Below are positions 1 to 9,465 of a stretch of DNA of 24,714 bases, piece by piece; positions within the stretch are counted from its first letter, which is position 1; every line of letters begins with the position of its first letter. The stretch spans positions 1 through 24,714 of the forward strand of contig NW_005178570.1 of assembly GCF_000350225.1 (NCBI RefSeq). Direction: 5' to 3'. This DNA is from Chondrus crispus. Its lineage: Eukaryota; Rhodophyta; Florideophyceae; Gigartinales; Gigartinaceae. The notes under the pieces were generated by a model. The model saw only the letters and a program-made list of their open reading frames with translations, searched no databases and was not told the DNA's origin. The translations under genes and the position numbers were made by a program.

Positions 1-375
1 TCGTGGGCGCACCCGTCCCGAACGTATCATTCTTGCACCCTTCCAAAATGCATTGTTCTCGCGCCCCTCTAGACCGCATCATGGGCGCACCCCTCCCGAA
101 CGCATCAATCTCGCACCCCCTTAGAACGCGTCGTGGGCGCACCCCTCTCGAACGTATCATTCTGGCATCCCTCTAAAACGAATGATGAGCGCACCCCTAT
201 AGAACACATCACGAGCGCACCCCTCTCTAACGTAGCATTCTGGCACCCCTTCCAACGCATCATTCTCGCACCCCCTCAGCTCGCATCCTAGACGCACCTC
301 TCCAGAACGCATCGTGCGCGCATCCCTCCCCAACGAATCTCTGACACACCCGTCCAAAATGCGTCGTTGAGGCAA
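1..375. repeat. Degenerate ~27-bp tandem repeat (minisatellite)
   Basis: About 13 imperfect units of 26-27 bp run from the window edge to near 375. The consensus is approximately GAACGCATCRTKCKCGCACC followed by CCTCYC. The recurring cores CGCACCCCTC and AACGYATCAT are easy to see, and units differ from each other by several bases, so the array is old. Open frames across it simply reflect the repeat and I do not regard them as genes. The array may extend left beyond the window. Confidence 0.85.
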
Positions 376-556
376 CGATCATCGAAACCGGCATACGGCG
401 CTTTTCAATTTCGCGCAGTAAATAACTTAGAAAGCTTTGATGTTCAGGACATAAATTACGCCGCCTTATTGTGTAACTCGTACATGCGCACTGCGACGCC
501 GTCAGTGCAGTATAAGTCCCTGCCACTAAATCTGCCTGCTGTAATTGCCCCACCCA

Positions 557-965
557 GCACGATACGTTTTGGGCATCTGACAATCTTGCCAGACGAGGGA
601 CACGGTACGTTATAAAATATGAAGTTAATAATATTGCTCATGCGCCTCTAATCGCACACGGCAAAAACTAAATTTTGCGCACTGACATTTTATTGGCTGT
701 GCGCCGCCGTCGGCAAAATTTTAGTCAGAAATTCCCAACAGCAATGTTGCCAATACAGCGCGTATGGGGGTGCCGCCGTGTAAATCGGCCTAAAACGTAT
801 CGTCCCACCAGAAAACTGTCGCCGTTAAAACCGCCCGGCACGATACGTTTTGGGCCATATACCGTAGACAGTACCAAAATCGCACATACGTCGAATCAGG
901 CCTGGACGATACGTTTTTTGTCATTACGTATCGATCCTGACATGTGCCAAAAACGTATCGTCCCG
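557..965. repeat. Cluster of inverted AAAACGTATCGTSCC motifs
   Basis: The motif SCACGATACGTTTTGGGC, or its reverse complement, occurs at 557-574 (+), 789-806 (-), 838-855 (+), 904-920 (+) and 947-964 (-). A shorter TACGTATCGATCC sits at 925-937. Two pairs face each other (789/838 and 904/947) as inverted repeats with 31-bp and 26-bp spacers. The two overlapping open frames here (367-615, 675-1025) gain a repeated TIRFG peptide only because the motif recurs. Such pairs could be ends of small non-autonomous elements or clustered binding sites; the sequence does not decide. Confidence 0.7.
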
Positions 966-2655
966 CGGGAACTGACGCCAGAACTAAACATAGGGGATGA
1001 AGTTGTGTGGTGCTGTGTGCTGTAGTCGTTTAACGTACACTGTCATTTTGCCTTCGCTTCTCACAGATACCTCGAATTTGTGGACAAGAGATTTCCTGCC
1101 GAATTCGATGGAAGAAGTAGGAAATGAGTTGGGTACTTGTTAGTTCCAGAACTTTGCATACCAATCAATGCGGGTAAATGGGTTTTTGGTAGCCACAAAT
1201 CATTTGTTAACGTTGTAATCCGACACTCAGTCATACAGGGGATAGAGAGAAGGTGCTCATTTCACGTGTTTTCTTAAACGTTATTAGTATTGGAAAATGA
1301 GAGGGCATGACACGTAGTGTACGTTATGCGAGCAAAATTGCAACTTGGATACTCTAAGAAAGAAGCTAGTCATGTTCCGTACTAGCATTCTCAAAGTGAT
1401 AGAGAATTGCTATGACTTGTTCAGGATGGAACTTTTAAGAGACGGATGCAAACGAAGCGATGTCCAAAAATCCGAACCAGAGACATATCGAAATGGAAGA
1501 GCAGCGATGACAGAGAGCGGCCTCAGAAGACGACAGCAGTGCGAGGAAATGTCCCTTCAAAGTTCCATTTCTCGGGGCGAAGATGTCTTGCATATTTAAT
1601 GTTTACAAGATTCCTATCTATAACCACTGCCAGTCCAAGTATTGATGAGAATGTCGTGATGGAGGTATGGTGCTGGCTGTCTTCTTCAGGCACTCGTACA
1701 TGTACGTCGCGTACTTCGTAGAACTAAACATTGCAGGCTTTAAAATATAATTTAAAGTTGCGCACCTCTCATGATATCATGACATTTCGTAGCTCAAGGG
1801 CACCATTTGTAATTTAGATAAATGTTATTCTCATTAAGATGCGGTGGACCGACATTTGTTCAGCTTTCTATGTGGAGCTGCATTTATGTATGCTTGGCAG
1901 AGCGGAATGCTTTCCTGTATGTGAATTTGGTGTGACTGGAAATTCATGGAGTACTGGAGTCCCTGGAGTCATTGTTCTTATACTATTTGAGACATTTTTT
2001 CATGTAGACATTATCGATACATTATAATTACATATTATTGCTATTATTAATGTTTTTATTTCAAATACTTTCTTCACAAACCATGACGCAATGATCGGCA
2101 GAGTATTCCGTAATATTCGAGTTTCTACTTCGCCAGTTTCTACAGTGTTGAGGATTTGAGTTAAAAATACAATATGAAGAAAAAGAGCCCCAGGAGCATG
2201 ATCATCTTGCAGCCGTACCGCCATTGGCACTTTGTTTGTGGTGGCCTTAGCTGATACGAAACGAATCAATGTTTTTAGTGTAAATTTGTCGTGACACACG
2301 AGGGTTGCTACACTGTACTGTGCCTCAATTTGCGTTACAAAACGTGACCATGACGTCATGCTCCGCAGTGTGCTGAGCCTGACGTAATAATCCTCTCTAC
2401 ACAGTGATCATGTTTTGAGCTAAATTATAATATGAAAACATAACAACCAATGCGTGTGTACTGTACGTCTTCTTCAAAATATCTTCATGCTAGGGTGTGT
2501 CCAACGATGTTGTGATCGCAGCCGACACGCTGGCATCGTCCTGATTTCTGAGTCGAAGATGCTCAATCGTTCGACTTCAAGGGGATCTGATCATGCATTC
2601 GTTTTCACTCATACAATTGTAGTAGCGCAGCGTAAGCGTCCCGGTGTTGTTCTCA
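966..2655. other. No supportable gene
   Basis: This AT-richer stretch holds several open frames of 60-119 codons on both strands, the longest at 2000-2359 on the minus strand. None has a recognisable motif, and several overlap each other antisense. A 14-bp perfect palindrome, TCATGATATCATGA, lies at 1769-1782. I see no repeat array, tRNA or element end. Confidence 0.5.
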
Positions 2656-3748
2656 CTACGCAAGAGCACATTCAATCATTCGAACCGCTTTCGTAGAGCA
2701 TCCCGTCGCGTTTCGGCGCACGTCATATTCTCGCTGCAGTCCTCTGATCATGACGGGTACGGAGGGTGGGATCCATTTGAACAAGGACTCCTCAAGGAAA
2801 TACTTCGCGGCGTATGAGTCCTGGCGCAACCCTACTTGGCTGCCTTGTCGTGCCTTCAATGATCGTCAGACCTCATCACAGGGTCCCTCAAATAACTCTC
2901 AGCCTTTTCTTGTTGTGTCACAGTCGTATTTTTCCTTGAAAGTTTCGAGCTCCGTCGCTTTGCTCTCGCCAATCGGATTTCTGGGCTTCGCATAGGTGCG
3001 TTTAAACACCCGTGTGTCTGATACGCTGTGCACACTACCATGGTGTCTGCCATATCGCAGGACCTGAGCATCAGTCGAATTGTTCGATATAATCCCATTA
3101 CTGGTATAAAGCTAAGGGATGTGTCCGGAGCACCGTGAGCTGAGTACCCTACTGCCCCTGTCATTTCTGCTACCGATGTGGATATTTCACTCTCAGAATT
3201 TGTTTCGGTCATCTTTTCGCGTCGTCCACTGCTCGTGAACGCTAGACTTGATGGATCTGAAATTCGGGTGTCGCAAATAGTCGTTGTCGATCCCAAGCAT
3301 GAACCGGTTGGGCGTGAGATCCTAGTTTTTACCTTGTACGGAGGCGGGACAGAATGGACGAGGAAGTACTACAAACGCTTTTCAAAGTCTTGAAGTTCCT
3401 GCAACTGGGTCGTTTATCAGTTCGAAACGCACGAGTTTTCTTGCAGTCAGCTGACTTTTTCGAAAATGGGCATGAGAGTGATCGGTTCCTTCTTCAAACT
3501 TGTCAATAACTGTCTCAATGAGGTTAAATTCAAAAGGGGGGTTGGCGGCGCCCCCTTCAATATGAGTTTCGTTCTTTTCCCATGTTCCGACAGAGCCCAA
3601 TATTTCGTCCTTGGGATCCAAACTACAGTAGGACCGTAGTACAACGCTTTCGTTGAAACAATCAGCAAATAGCTCTGTTGAGACAGAACAAGAATGATAC
3701 CACAACTTGTAGAGAGAGGGCAAGGCAATCCAAGCATTACACACCTCA
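2656..3748 (-). other. Unassigned open frames, minus strand
   Basis: Minus-strand open frames at 2656-2859 (67 codons), 2856-3296 (146 codons) and 3382-3858 (158 codons) lie end to end or nearly so. The 146-codon frame ends in a basic stretch (SPEIRLARAKRRSSKLSRK). I recognise no domain, and there are competing plus-strand frames. They could be relics of one decayed gene or chance. Confidence that any of them is coding is low. Confidence 0.2.
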
Positions 3749-3920
3749 CGACTCCGCGTCCACAGCCGGCCCCTCCCAGCGCTGTAGAGTCGCGCCCCAC
3801 CCCATGACGCCCGCTGCACCGTGAGTCTATGGCACGCGCTCGCGCCGTCGACACGCACGCGTCACACCGCACAACTCCGCGTCCACAGCCGGCCCCTCCC
3901 AGCGCTGTAGAGCCGCGCCC
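3749..3920. repeat. Two 49-bp direct repeats, 123-bp period
   Basis: A GC-rich block containing CTCCGCGTCCACAGCCGGCC followed by CCTCCCAGCGCTGTAGAG occurs at 3749-3797 and again at 3872-3920, with only two differences. The 74 bp between the copies is unrelated GC-rich sequence. The minus-strand frame through the block therefore has an internal peptide repeat (STALGGAGCGRGVVRC), which is a repeat effect rather than evidence for a gene. Confidence 0.8.
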
Positions 3921-3965
3921 TTCCTCGCGGCTGCTGCGCCCCCCCAGCTCCCCCCCTGATCTCAA

Positions 3966-4457
3966 TTGACTCTGATCCCTCTCCCTGCCGTTTCAGCCAT
4001 AACAGCTCTTCGCCGGAGCACCATCACCGGCCGAAAAAACAAAGCCCTAAAACAGCGTGCAACTTCTTGCGTGCCCAATCAGACCCTCACAAAGGATACG
4101 AGGCCTTTCCTGCAAAACAAATGTTAACGTTCAGAGCAGCACAAGGAAGAATGACGAAACGGGAAGGCCTTGCTCTTTTCAAAGATTAAGACATCACACG
4201 AATGATTTGCCCATGACCTCGGGGGGCGAATTTTTCATTGAGGATGGCTGTCGCTGAGAGTCCTCCACAGCATCTTAAGCCGCAACTTTCCCGCTACAAA
4301 AAAAATTAGCACTCAGATCACTCCAGCAAATCTTTACTTATACATTACACATCTTGCGGTTAGCATTGCGTCCTATTCTACTTACAGTAAGTTCGGAAAA
4401 CCAGATGACTACCTACACATGCCGCCTCGAGGGGAACAAACTGATGCGTTTTGGTCT
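3966..4457. other. No supportable gene
   Basis: This is unique-looking sequence just downstream of the ABC transporter remnant on the minus strand. It would include the 3' untranslated region of that old gene. I see no motif or repeat worth naming. Confidence 0.4.
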
Positions 4458-4700
4458 TCATTCTTCGTCCATCGCTGCCGTCAACTGGTTCTTAACCAGA
4501 TTGGCATACTCTCCATTCGGATTGCAGAGCAGCTGATGATGTTTTCCGCTTTCCACAATCCGACCCTTTGACACCACCGCCATCACATCGGCGTCCTTCA
4601 CTGTAGGTAGCCGATGGGCAATGGCCACCGTCGCGCGTCCTGCTGCTGCCCTGTCCAACGCGTTTTGTACAAGACGCAGAAGGTAGGGGAGGTGGCGCAT
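4458..4700 (-). pseudogene. ABCB/MDR-type transporter fragment, C-terminus of NBD2
   Basis: The frame encodes the last part of a P-glycoprotein-type nucleotide-binding domain. It shows the run that follows Walker B and the D-loop (LVQNALDRA), the H-loop with its switch histidine (TVAIAHRL), the ADVMAVVSKGRIVESGKH stretch and the usual PNGEYANLVKNQL end, then a stop. Walker A, the signature motif and Walker B, which should lie just upstream, are missing. The sequence beyond 4700 is unrelated and CT-rich. An intact transporter would couple ATP hydrolysis to export of hydrophobic compounds across a membrane. This piece cannot do so. It lies on the same strand as the larger ABC relic at 9466-10564 and may be the 3' end of the same former gene. 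Confidence 0.85.
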
Positions 4701-5626
4701 CCGTCATATGCGAGTCACCCTCCATACGTTTTCCATTTCTCCGCCACACGCCCTGTTCCAGGTCCACCACTGTCATGTCCCCTTCTATCTCTTCTGCAAC
4801 CCCCACACAGCCCCCCTTCGCTACTACCTCCCCTTCTCTTCCTCCTCTACGTGCGCCCTCTCTCTTTCGTACATTTTCGAGAAGTTATCCTCGCTCGTTG
4901 CTTCGAAAACGAGAAAATAGAGATGTAGTCTTCTAGATTGGCCGTCAGCTCTGGTTATAAATAAAAAACAAGTTGACGCGGTGATGTGGGCACTTCTTAG
5001 AGGCACATATCGCTCAGCGCTCATGAAGGAGATGGAGTGCGACGAGGAAAGGATGGATCCTCGTGAAGGACCACCAGGGGGCTTTTTTAACGCACAGGGA
5101 GGTTGAAAGGGGCGCAGTCTGCGGTAGAGAAAGCGCATTCATATCCGAACTACTTCCCACTAGTACATAGTCTTGCGATGCAAGCCGTGCAAATGATGAC
5201 AACCTGTCGTTTCCAGTAATTCTGCCAAATAAAAAGGCACAGAGCACGGAGAACGTGCATTTGACAAACAACACGTCAAAGGCCAGCGTTGCTAATGCCC
5301 ACGCATTTTTTATTTCTACTGCGCCCCCCTCCCCCCTCCGTACAGTACTCCACCATGGTAATCTCCCGCTGGCCCTGCAGCTGTCAGCCGCGAACTGGCA
5401 CCGCGACGAGCGAGGGAGACATGAAGTGCGGCTGGGCTTTCATCCACACATGACCAAACAGCTGAAACGCAATGGCGATGCTGCCGACGACGAGATCAAC
5501 GACAACAAAAATTATGCTGGCGAAATGAACTAAAATTTTATCACGAGATCCGAGGCTTGAGGCTCCACCGACGTCCATCCTATCCCCCCTTGTTGCTACG
5601 TTTCGACATTTTCCATCCCCTAACTC
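4701..5626. other. CT-rich and gene-poor interval with TM-like minus-strand frames
   Basis: Positions about 4750-4870 are strongly pyrimidine-rich on the plus strand. On the minus strand, 5384-5578 encodes a hydrophobic segment (ASIIFVVVDLVVGSIAIAFQ), and 5014-5274 encodes a second shorter one. They resemble transmembrane helices of an ABC transporter, but I cannot align them convincingly. They may be further debris of the ABC gene whose NBD2 end is at 4458-4700. No intact gene is seen. Confidence 0.35.
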
Positions 5627-6970
5627 CTAATCTTCCGAAGACTCTGCATCGCCCACGACCTTTACCAGTTCCTTAGCAGTGTCTTCGAACTCTGCATCAT
5701 CGATTCCAATATACGTTGATCGCAGCTGCTCTGGAGATGTATTCAGATTTTTGGACAGAACCTCCAAGAATTCCTGTTCACTCAAGGTTGGGAAAATCTT
5801 TTTTTGGCGATAGTCCTGCATCACCATTGTGCAGTAGCTACTGCGGAGACTCATCATGGTGATGTTCTGAGCTTCCGGCATGGCACACCTCAGATAACCC
5901 TTAAGTGTGTTAGTCACCTGCGGCGTGGTCAGTGCCTCCCCCGTCTCTGTGTGCATAATCAAAGGCCTGTCATCGTCTGCCTGCTCATCGACGAACGTCT
6001 TTTCTACTACGACTTTTCTCATTATCTTCGTATGAAACCGCACATATTTCAGGACGAACCCGGGGACAATCACGTTTGGCATGTCTAAGGATCGTTGAGT
6101 TTTTTCCATTGCAGTACGAAGCTGGAAAAAATCGTGCAGCCTCACACTTTCGCTCATGTCCAACAGCTCTGTTTCTGTCGGCGTCTGCATTTGTGAGTAC
6201 GCTTGTGGACGTTGCCCTCCGGCAGAAAAAACAAGGAGCAAAAGCATATTGATGAACCATTTGTGTATGACGGCAGCCTGCGAAACCTTTTCTCGCGCGA
6301 CCTGAGCACCCCTGTCATTCTTTACATGCACGTACGTGTTCAGAATTCCCTGCAGCTGTTCTCTCGCCTTTTTTCGTCCTCGCTTGAAATCTGCAGGAAA
6401 GAAAACTCTTCCGTCGGCAATGCGTTCAGACATCTGCTTTTTCTGAGTAGCAAGGCGACGGCCAAGTGCTTTTTGTACATTGAAATATTTTTGCAGCTTC
6501 AGCCAAGATCGCTCCGCTTCTGCCTGCAAGTGTTGGTCACGGTCTGAAAAATAGAGGATTGCATGCTCTGCGATTTTTTTCAGATGCAGAGCCTTTGTCA
6601 TGACAGTCGTGCATTGACTTCTGGCGTCATAGTGATCTAAAAAAAGATCAATTGTCTCTCGGTCACAAACAGCACGGAACACTTCGCCATTCTTGTGCAA
6701 CGCATTGAGAAATGAAAGTTTTCGAACAACCCGAAGCCTCATAAACTGCCCAGCGACTGTAGTTAACTGCAAAAAGCTACTGTAACTGCCGCCACATTTC
6801 GCTTTGCGTTCATATTCCATGAGAAACACGCTCTGCAGATCAGAATTATTGAATTGGTTGAGCGGAATCCCCTCGTACAGTGCAATCCCTTTTGTTGTTT
6901 TCGAGTCGTCTCGCAATGTGGCTTGCCGAGATGAAAAGAAATCTGGCTTTAGGCGTCGGAGCTTGTTCAT
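5627..6970 (-). CDS. Tyrosine recombinase-like protein (Crypton/XerC-like)
   Basis: The intact reading frame is 447 aa from an ATG at 6970; a TTG three codons upstream is in frame but less likely. The C-terminal half looks like a tyrosine recombinase catalytic domain. The first arginine box is FSAGGQRPQAY (Arg about 254). A beta-turn region, PLIMHTETGEALTTPQVTN, is typical of integrases. The second arginine box is MSLRSSYCT (Arg about 376), and the candidate nucleophile is Tyr about 420 in TSPEQLRSTYIG. The His usually found three residues before the second Arg is absent. Such enzymes cut and rejoin DNA through a 3'-phosphotyrosine link. The N-terminal 200 residues are helical and charged and could bind DNA. 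No reverse transcriptase is nearby, so a Crypton-type DNA transposon is more likely than DIRS or Ngaro. It could also be a domesticated recombinase. I found no element ends. Confidence 0.65.
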   Translation of the reverse strand: MNKLRRLKPDFFSSRQATLRDDSKTTKGIALYEGIPLNQFNNSDLQSVFLMEYERKAKCGGSYSSFLQLTTVAGQFMRLRVVRKLSFLNALHKNGEVFRAVCDRETIDLFLDHYDARSQCTTVMTKALHLKKIAEHAILYFSDRDQHLQAEAERSWLKLQKYFNVQKALGRRLATQKKQMSERIADGRVFFPADFKRGRKKAREQLQGILNTYVHVKNDRGAQVAREKVSQAAVIHKWFINMLLLLVFSAGGQRPQAYSQMQTPTETELLDMSESVRLHDFFQLRTAMEKTQRSLDMPNVIVPGFVLKYVRFHTKIMRKVVVEKTFVDEQADDDRPLIMHTETGEALTTPQVTNTLKGYLRCAMPEAQNITMMSLRSSYCTMVMQDYRQKKIFPTLSEQEFLEVLSKNLNTSPEQLRSTYIGIDDAEFEDTAKELVKVVGDAESSED

Positions 6971-7027
6971 GTCATGCAACTAGCTCTTTCGAATCGCACT
7001 CTCGCTTCGATCACTCGGCTCTAGCTG

Positions 7028-7852
7028 TTACGTTCGTAAAGCTGATTTTTTTGCACGGGACTTCGGGCACTTTCGCGAGGATTGCACGCGGTCTTCCACG
7101 ATTTTTTTCAGACGGCGAGAAACCTCCTCCACTTCCACCTCTCCGATTTCAAAAGAGAGGTGGGTATGATCGGCAAGTGTTTCAATATCTCCTCGCTCTG
7201 AAACGGTGCCGAGCCCAGTACTGTTGCCGTTTTCGTCATCCATGCTCACACCTTGACCATTCAGATTCATAATGTAATCTACGATGTCCGGTTCAGGTGC
7301 GTCAGTCACAAGACTGGGCTCATCCCTTGGGCTGCCTCGAAACCCTTCTTCCTTATCCAATACAACCTCGACTTCACTATCCCGTTCCGAATAGAAGACA
7401 CCTGATCCCAGCAAATCATTTTCGTTCTCGTGCCGGTCTGGTTCTCCGTCCCAGTCTGGGTCCTCGTCCCGGTCTGAGTCCCCTGCCCCGTCCCCACCGC
7501 CGTCACTTTCCGCGCCCCTGTCCTCGTCACGGTCTGAGTCTCCGGCTCCATCCCCACTGCCGTCACTTTCCCGGTCTCTGTCCTCGTCCCTCTCCCTGTT
7601 TTCATCTTCGTCCCCGCCCCCGCCACCTACTCCGCGCTCGTCCCGGTGCTCATGCCCGTCCACGTCCTTAGCATATTTTTTCGAAGTGCTGTCTGCACTC
7701 CGACGTGTTCGTAAAGCCAATCCATGAGCAGACGTAGAGACCGCGTTCCGGTTCTTGTCCCTTCGAGCACGTTTCTCCCGACGCAATTTGATGAGGTGAT
7801 TTGCGGATGACCTACGAGCGCGCTTTTCGCCTCTGGACACTGACTCTACCAT
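7028..7852 (-). CDS. Charged low-complexity protein upstream of the recombinase
   Basis: The frame is 274 aa from an ATG at 7852. The N-terminus is basic (GEKRARRSS, LRREKRARRDKNRN), with nuclear-localisation-like clusters. The middle is a D/R/E/G/S low-complexity tract with two 20-residue repeats containing GDGAGDSDRDEDRG. The C-terminus is acidic, then basic (EVSRRLKKIVEDRVQSSRKCPKSRAKK). It lies 57 bp upstream of the recombinase on the same strand and in the same frame, separated by two stop codons. It may be a companion ORF of the same element or an upstream part of one protein broken by stops. A 52-nt GT-AG intron I tried did not restore the frame. No enzymatic domain is visible. Chance extension by the GC-rich repeat is possible. 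Confidence 0.45.
   Translation of the reverse strand: MVESVSRGEKRARRSSANHLIKLRREKRARRDKNRNAVSTSAHGLALRTRRSADSTSKKYAKDVDGHEHRDERGVGGGGGDEDENRERDEDRDRESDGSGDGAGDSDRDEDRGAESDGGGDGAGDSDRDEDPDWDGEPDRHENENDLLGSGVFYSERDSEVEVVLDKEEGFRGSPRDEPSLVTDAPEPDIVDYIMNLNGQGVSMDDENGNSTGLGTVSERGDIETLADHTHLSFEIGEVEVEEVSRRLKKIVEDRVQSSRKCPKSRAKKSALRT
7461..7590. repeat. 60-bp coding tandem repeat, two copies
   Basis: Two adjacent 60-bp units begin CCTCGTCCCGGTCTGAGT and CCTCGTCACGGTCTGAGT, followed by a partial third. Because 60 is a multiple of three, they encode a 20-residue acidic repeat in the minus-strand gene at 7028-7852. Confidence 0.8.
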
Positions 7853-9465
7853 GGTCTGTCTGTGCCCTTGCTCGAGCGATTTCCCTTGAGTTGAGAACAA
7901 GACCAAAGACTAAGCGCATCGCACCCACTGTTAAATACAGGGCTTTGCGGTTTTTTCCCGCCCGTTTTCCCACAAAACACGAACGCCATTACAACTTTGG
8001 AGCTCCAGAACGTACCAATCGCGCGCCAAACTGTCCGTCTAAACCGAACAGGCCATTCTCACAGCTTGCATGACTTTCGCACAAACGAAATCACGGAGGA
8101 GTACATACCGTCTTGCCCACCAGCCCCTCCCCCCCAGCCCGTTCTGCTTTCTCCTCCTACACTCATCCTGTACCGATTTAGACGTATTGCAGTAATCCAG
8201 AAAGAAAGAGTAGAAAGCACAGGAGCGCACATAATCAGCGAGGATATGTAACCAGAGAACAGTTCGGGCCAGTGCTGAAACAAATGGATTGAAAGGGAAT
8301 CGTTATGTGTCAGATATAATGACGTCATCATTGTTATCATCCAACTACGAATTTTTGCGTCAGAGGCCAGCCACTTCTTCATTCATGCACTCACTTTTAC
8401 CACAGGATTGCCAGATCACAAATTAGACTGGGTTTCTCATTGGGGAGCGGGTCAGACAGGGCGGTCAACAACGTGCGTGACCATGTCAAAAAGAGAATGA
8501 GAGCGCAGCTTTCCTCGTTTTGGATGGGGAATGATGCGTGAAATGGGTGTGGCTGCAAACGATGGGAAGGGATGCGAAAAGTCTGCGACGAGAATTGGCC
8601 ACCCTGCAGTGGCACGTGGCGCCACCGCCGGGTGACGAAGATGCGACGACGAAGGCCGTGGCCTTGGAGGCGGGCTGCGGCACGGTGAATCACAGGAGGG
8701 TGCGGAAAGGGGGAACGTGGCTGCAGGTTATGGAGTGCGGGCTGGAAAATGGAAGCTTGGAATTTTGCAGAGACTTGATGCCGGATACTTTGCCGTATAA
8801 AATAGGATACCAATATGGAGGTAGTTCGGTACAGCGGTGCGTGTATGAGGGTGCATTGATATATAGCATGATCTGTTTCGGCTAAGAGCTCAAAAGACGA
8901 AATATGTGTTCTGTGTATCACTCGTGGCATCTACAGTGACGCCATCGTCTCGCGAGCAGCCCCCACGATCCCTTCTCGACTCTCTGGTCGGTCATGTCAC
9001 TGTCAGGCATTCAGTCCCCAAGATCTCTCCCTCCTCGACTACGTGGCCAAGCAGCGCGTCAAGCTCCTCAATAAAAATCAAGAAGGATCCGGAACACAAG
9101 GGAAGACCCACCGACGATGACCACGAGTTCTTATCTTGAGCAAAAGCAATTCAACGGAGCGCGCCAATATTATCCACGCTCAGATCGACTTTGTCAAGTG
9201 CCTCCTACGTCGCGAGCTTGAGAAGCTCAATGATCTCATTCCCACAAAAACGTCTTCATCCCGACGGAGCTCCTGCCGCATCGCGTTAAAAAGTTTTTTG
9301 GATGTGGTTGTTGATTTAGCAGGCACTACAGAATTCATTTTCGCAAGCTCTAGACTCGCGCGCCCTACAAAGTTCTCGCTTCTCGGGACAGCGGGCCTAT
9401 TTCCGCTAACGAATGGCCTCGCATCGAATCATTTGACGTTTGCTCTAAGGGGAACGACAACATTT
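7853..9465. other. No clear gene; weak coding signals near 8890-9300
   Basis: The interval has several overlapping frames on both strands, such as 8538-8885 plus and 8397-8930 minus, with nothing recognisable. A plus-strand frame around 8896-9117 continues after one TGA as a helical, charged peptide (ERANIIHAQIDFVKCLLRRE). It looks protein-like but I cannot name it. The minus strand here would be downstream of the ABC relic at 9466-10564 and shows no further ABC motifs. Confidence 0.35.

Noticed and set aside
367..1025. Plus-strand open frames sharing a repeated TIRFG peptide
   Set aside because: The shared peptide comes only from the dispersed GATACGTTTTGG motif. Nothing else is conserved and there is no domain.
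1769..1782. 14-bp palindrome TCATGATATCATGA
   Set aside because: It is a single short AT-rich palindrome with no partner or context, within chance expectation for a window of this size.
3447..3965. 172-codon minus-strand frame with an internal GAGCGRG repeat
   Set aside because: The peptide repeat is produced by the 49-bp DNA repeat, and an overlapping frame is equally open.
7006..7060. Small intron joining the charged ORF to the recombinase ORF
   Set aside because: The GT-AG pair I found spans 52 nt and leads to an immediate stop after joining.
7297..7671. Plus-strand Pro/Arg/His-rich frame
   Set aside because: It is the antisense of the acidic repeat gene at 7028-7852. GC-rich 60-bp units keep it open.
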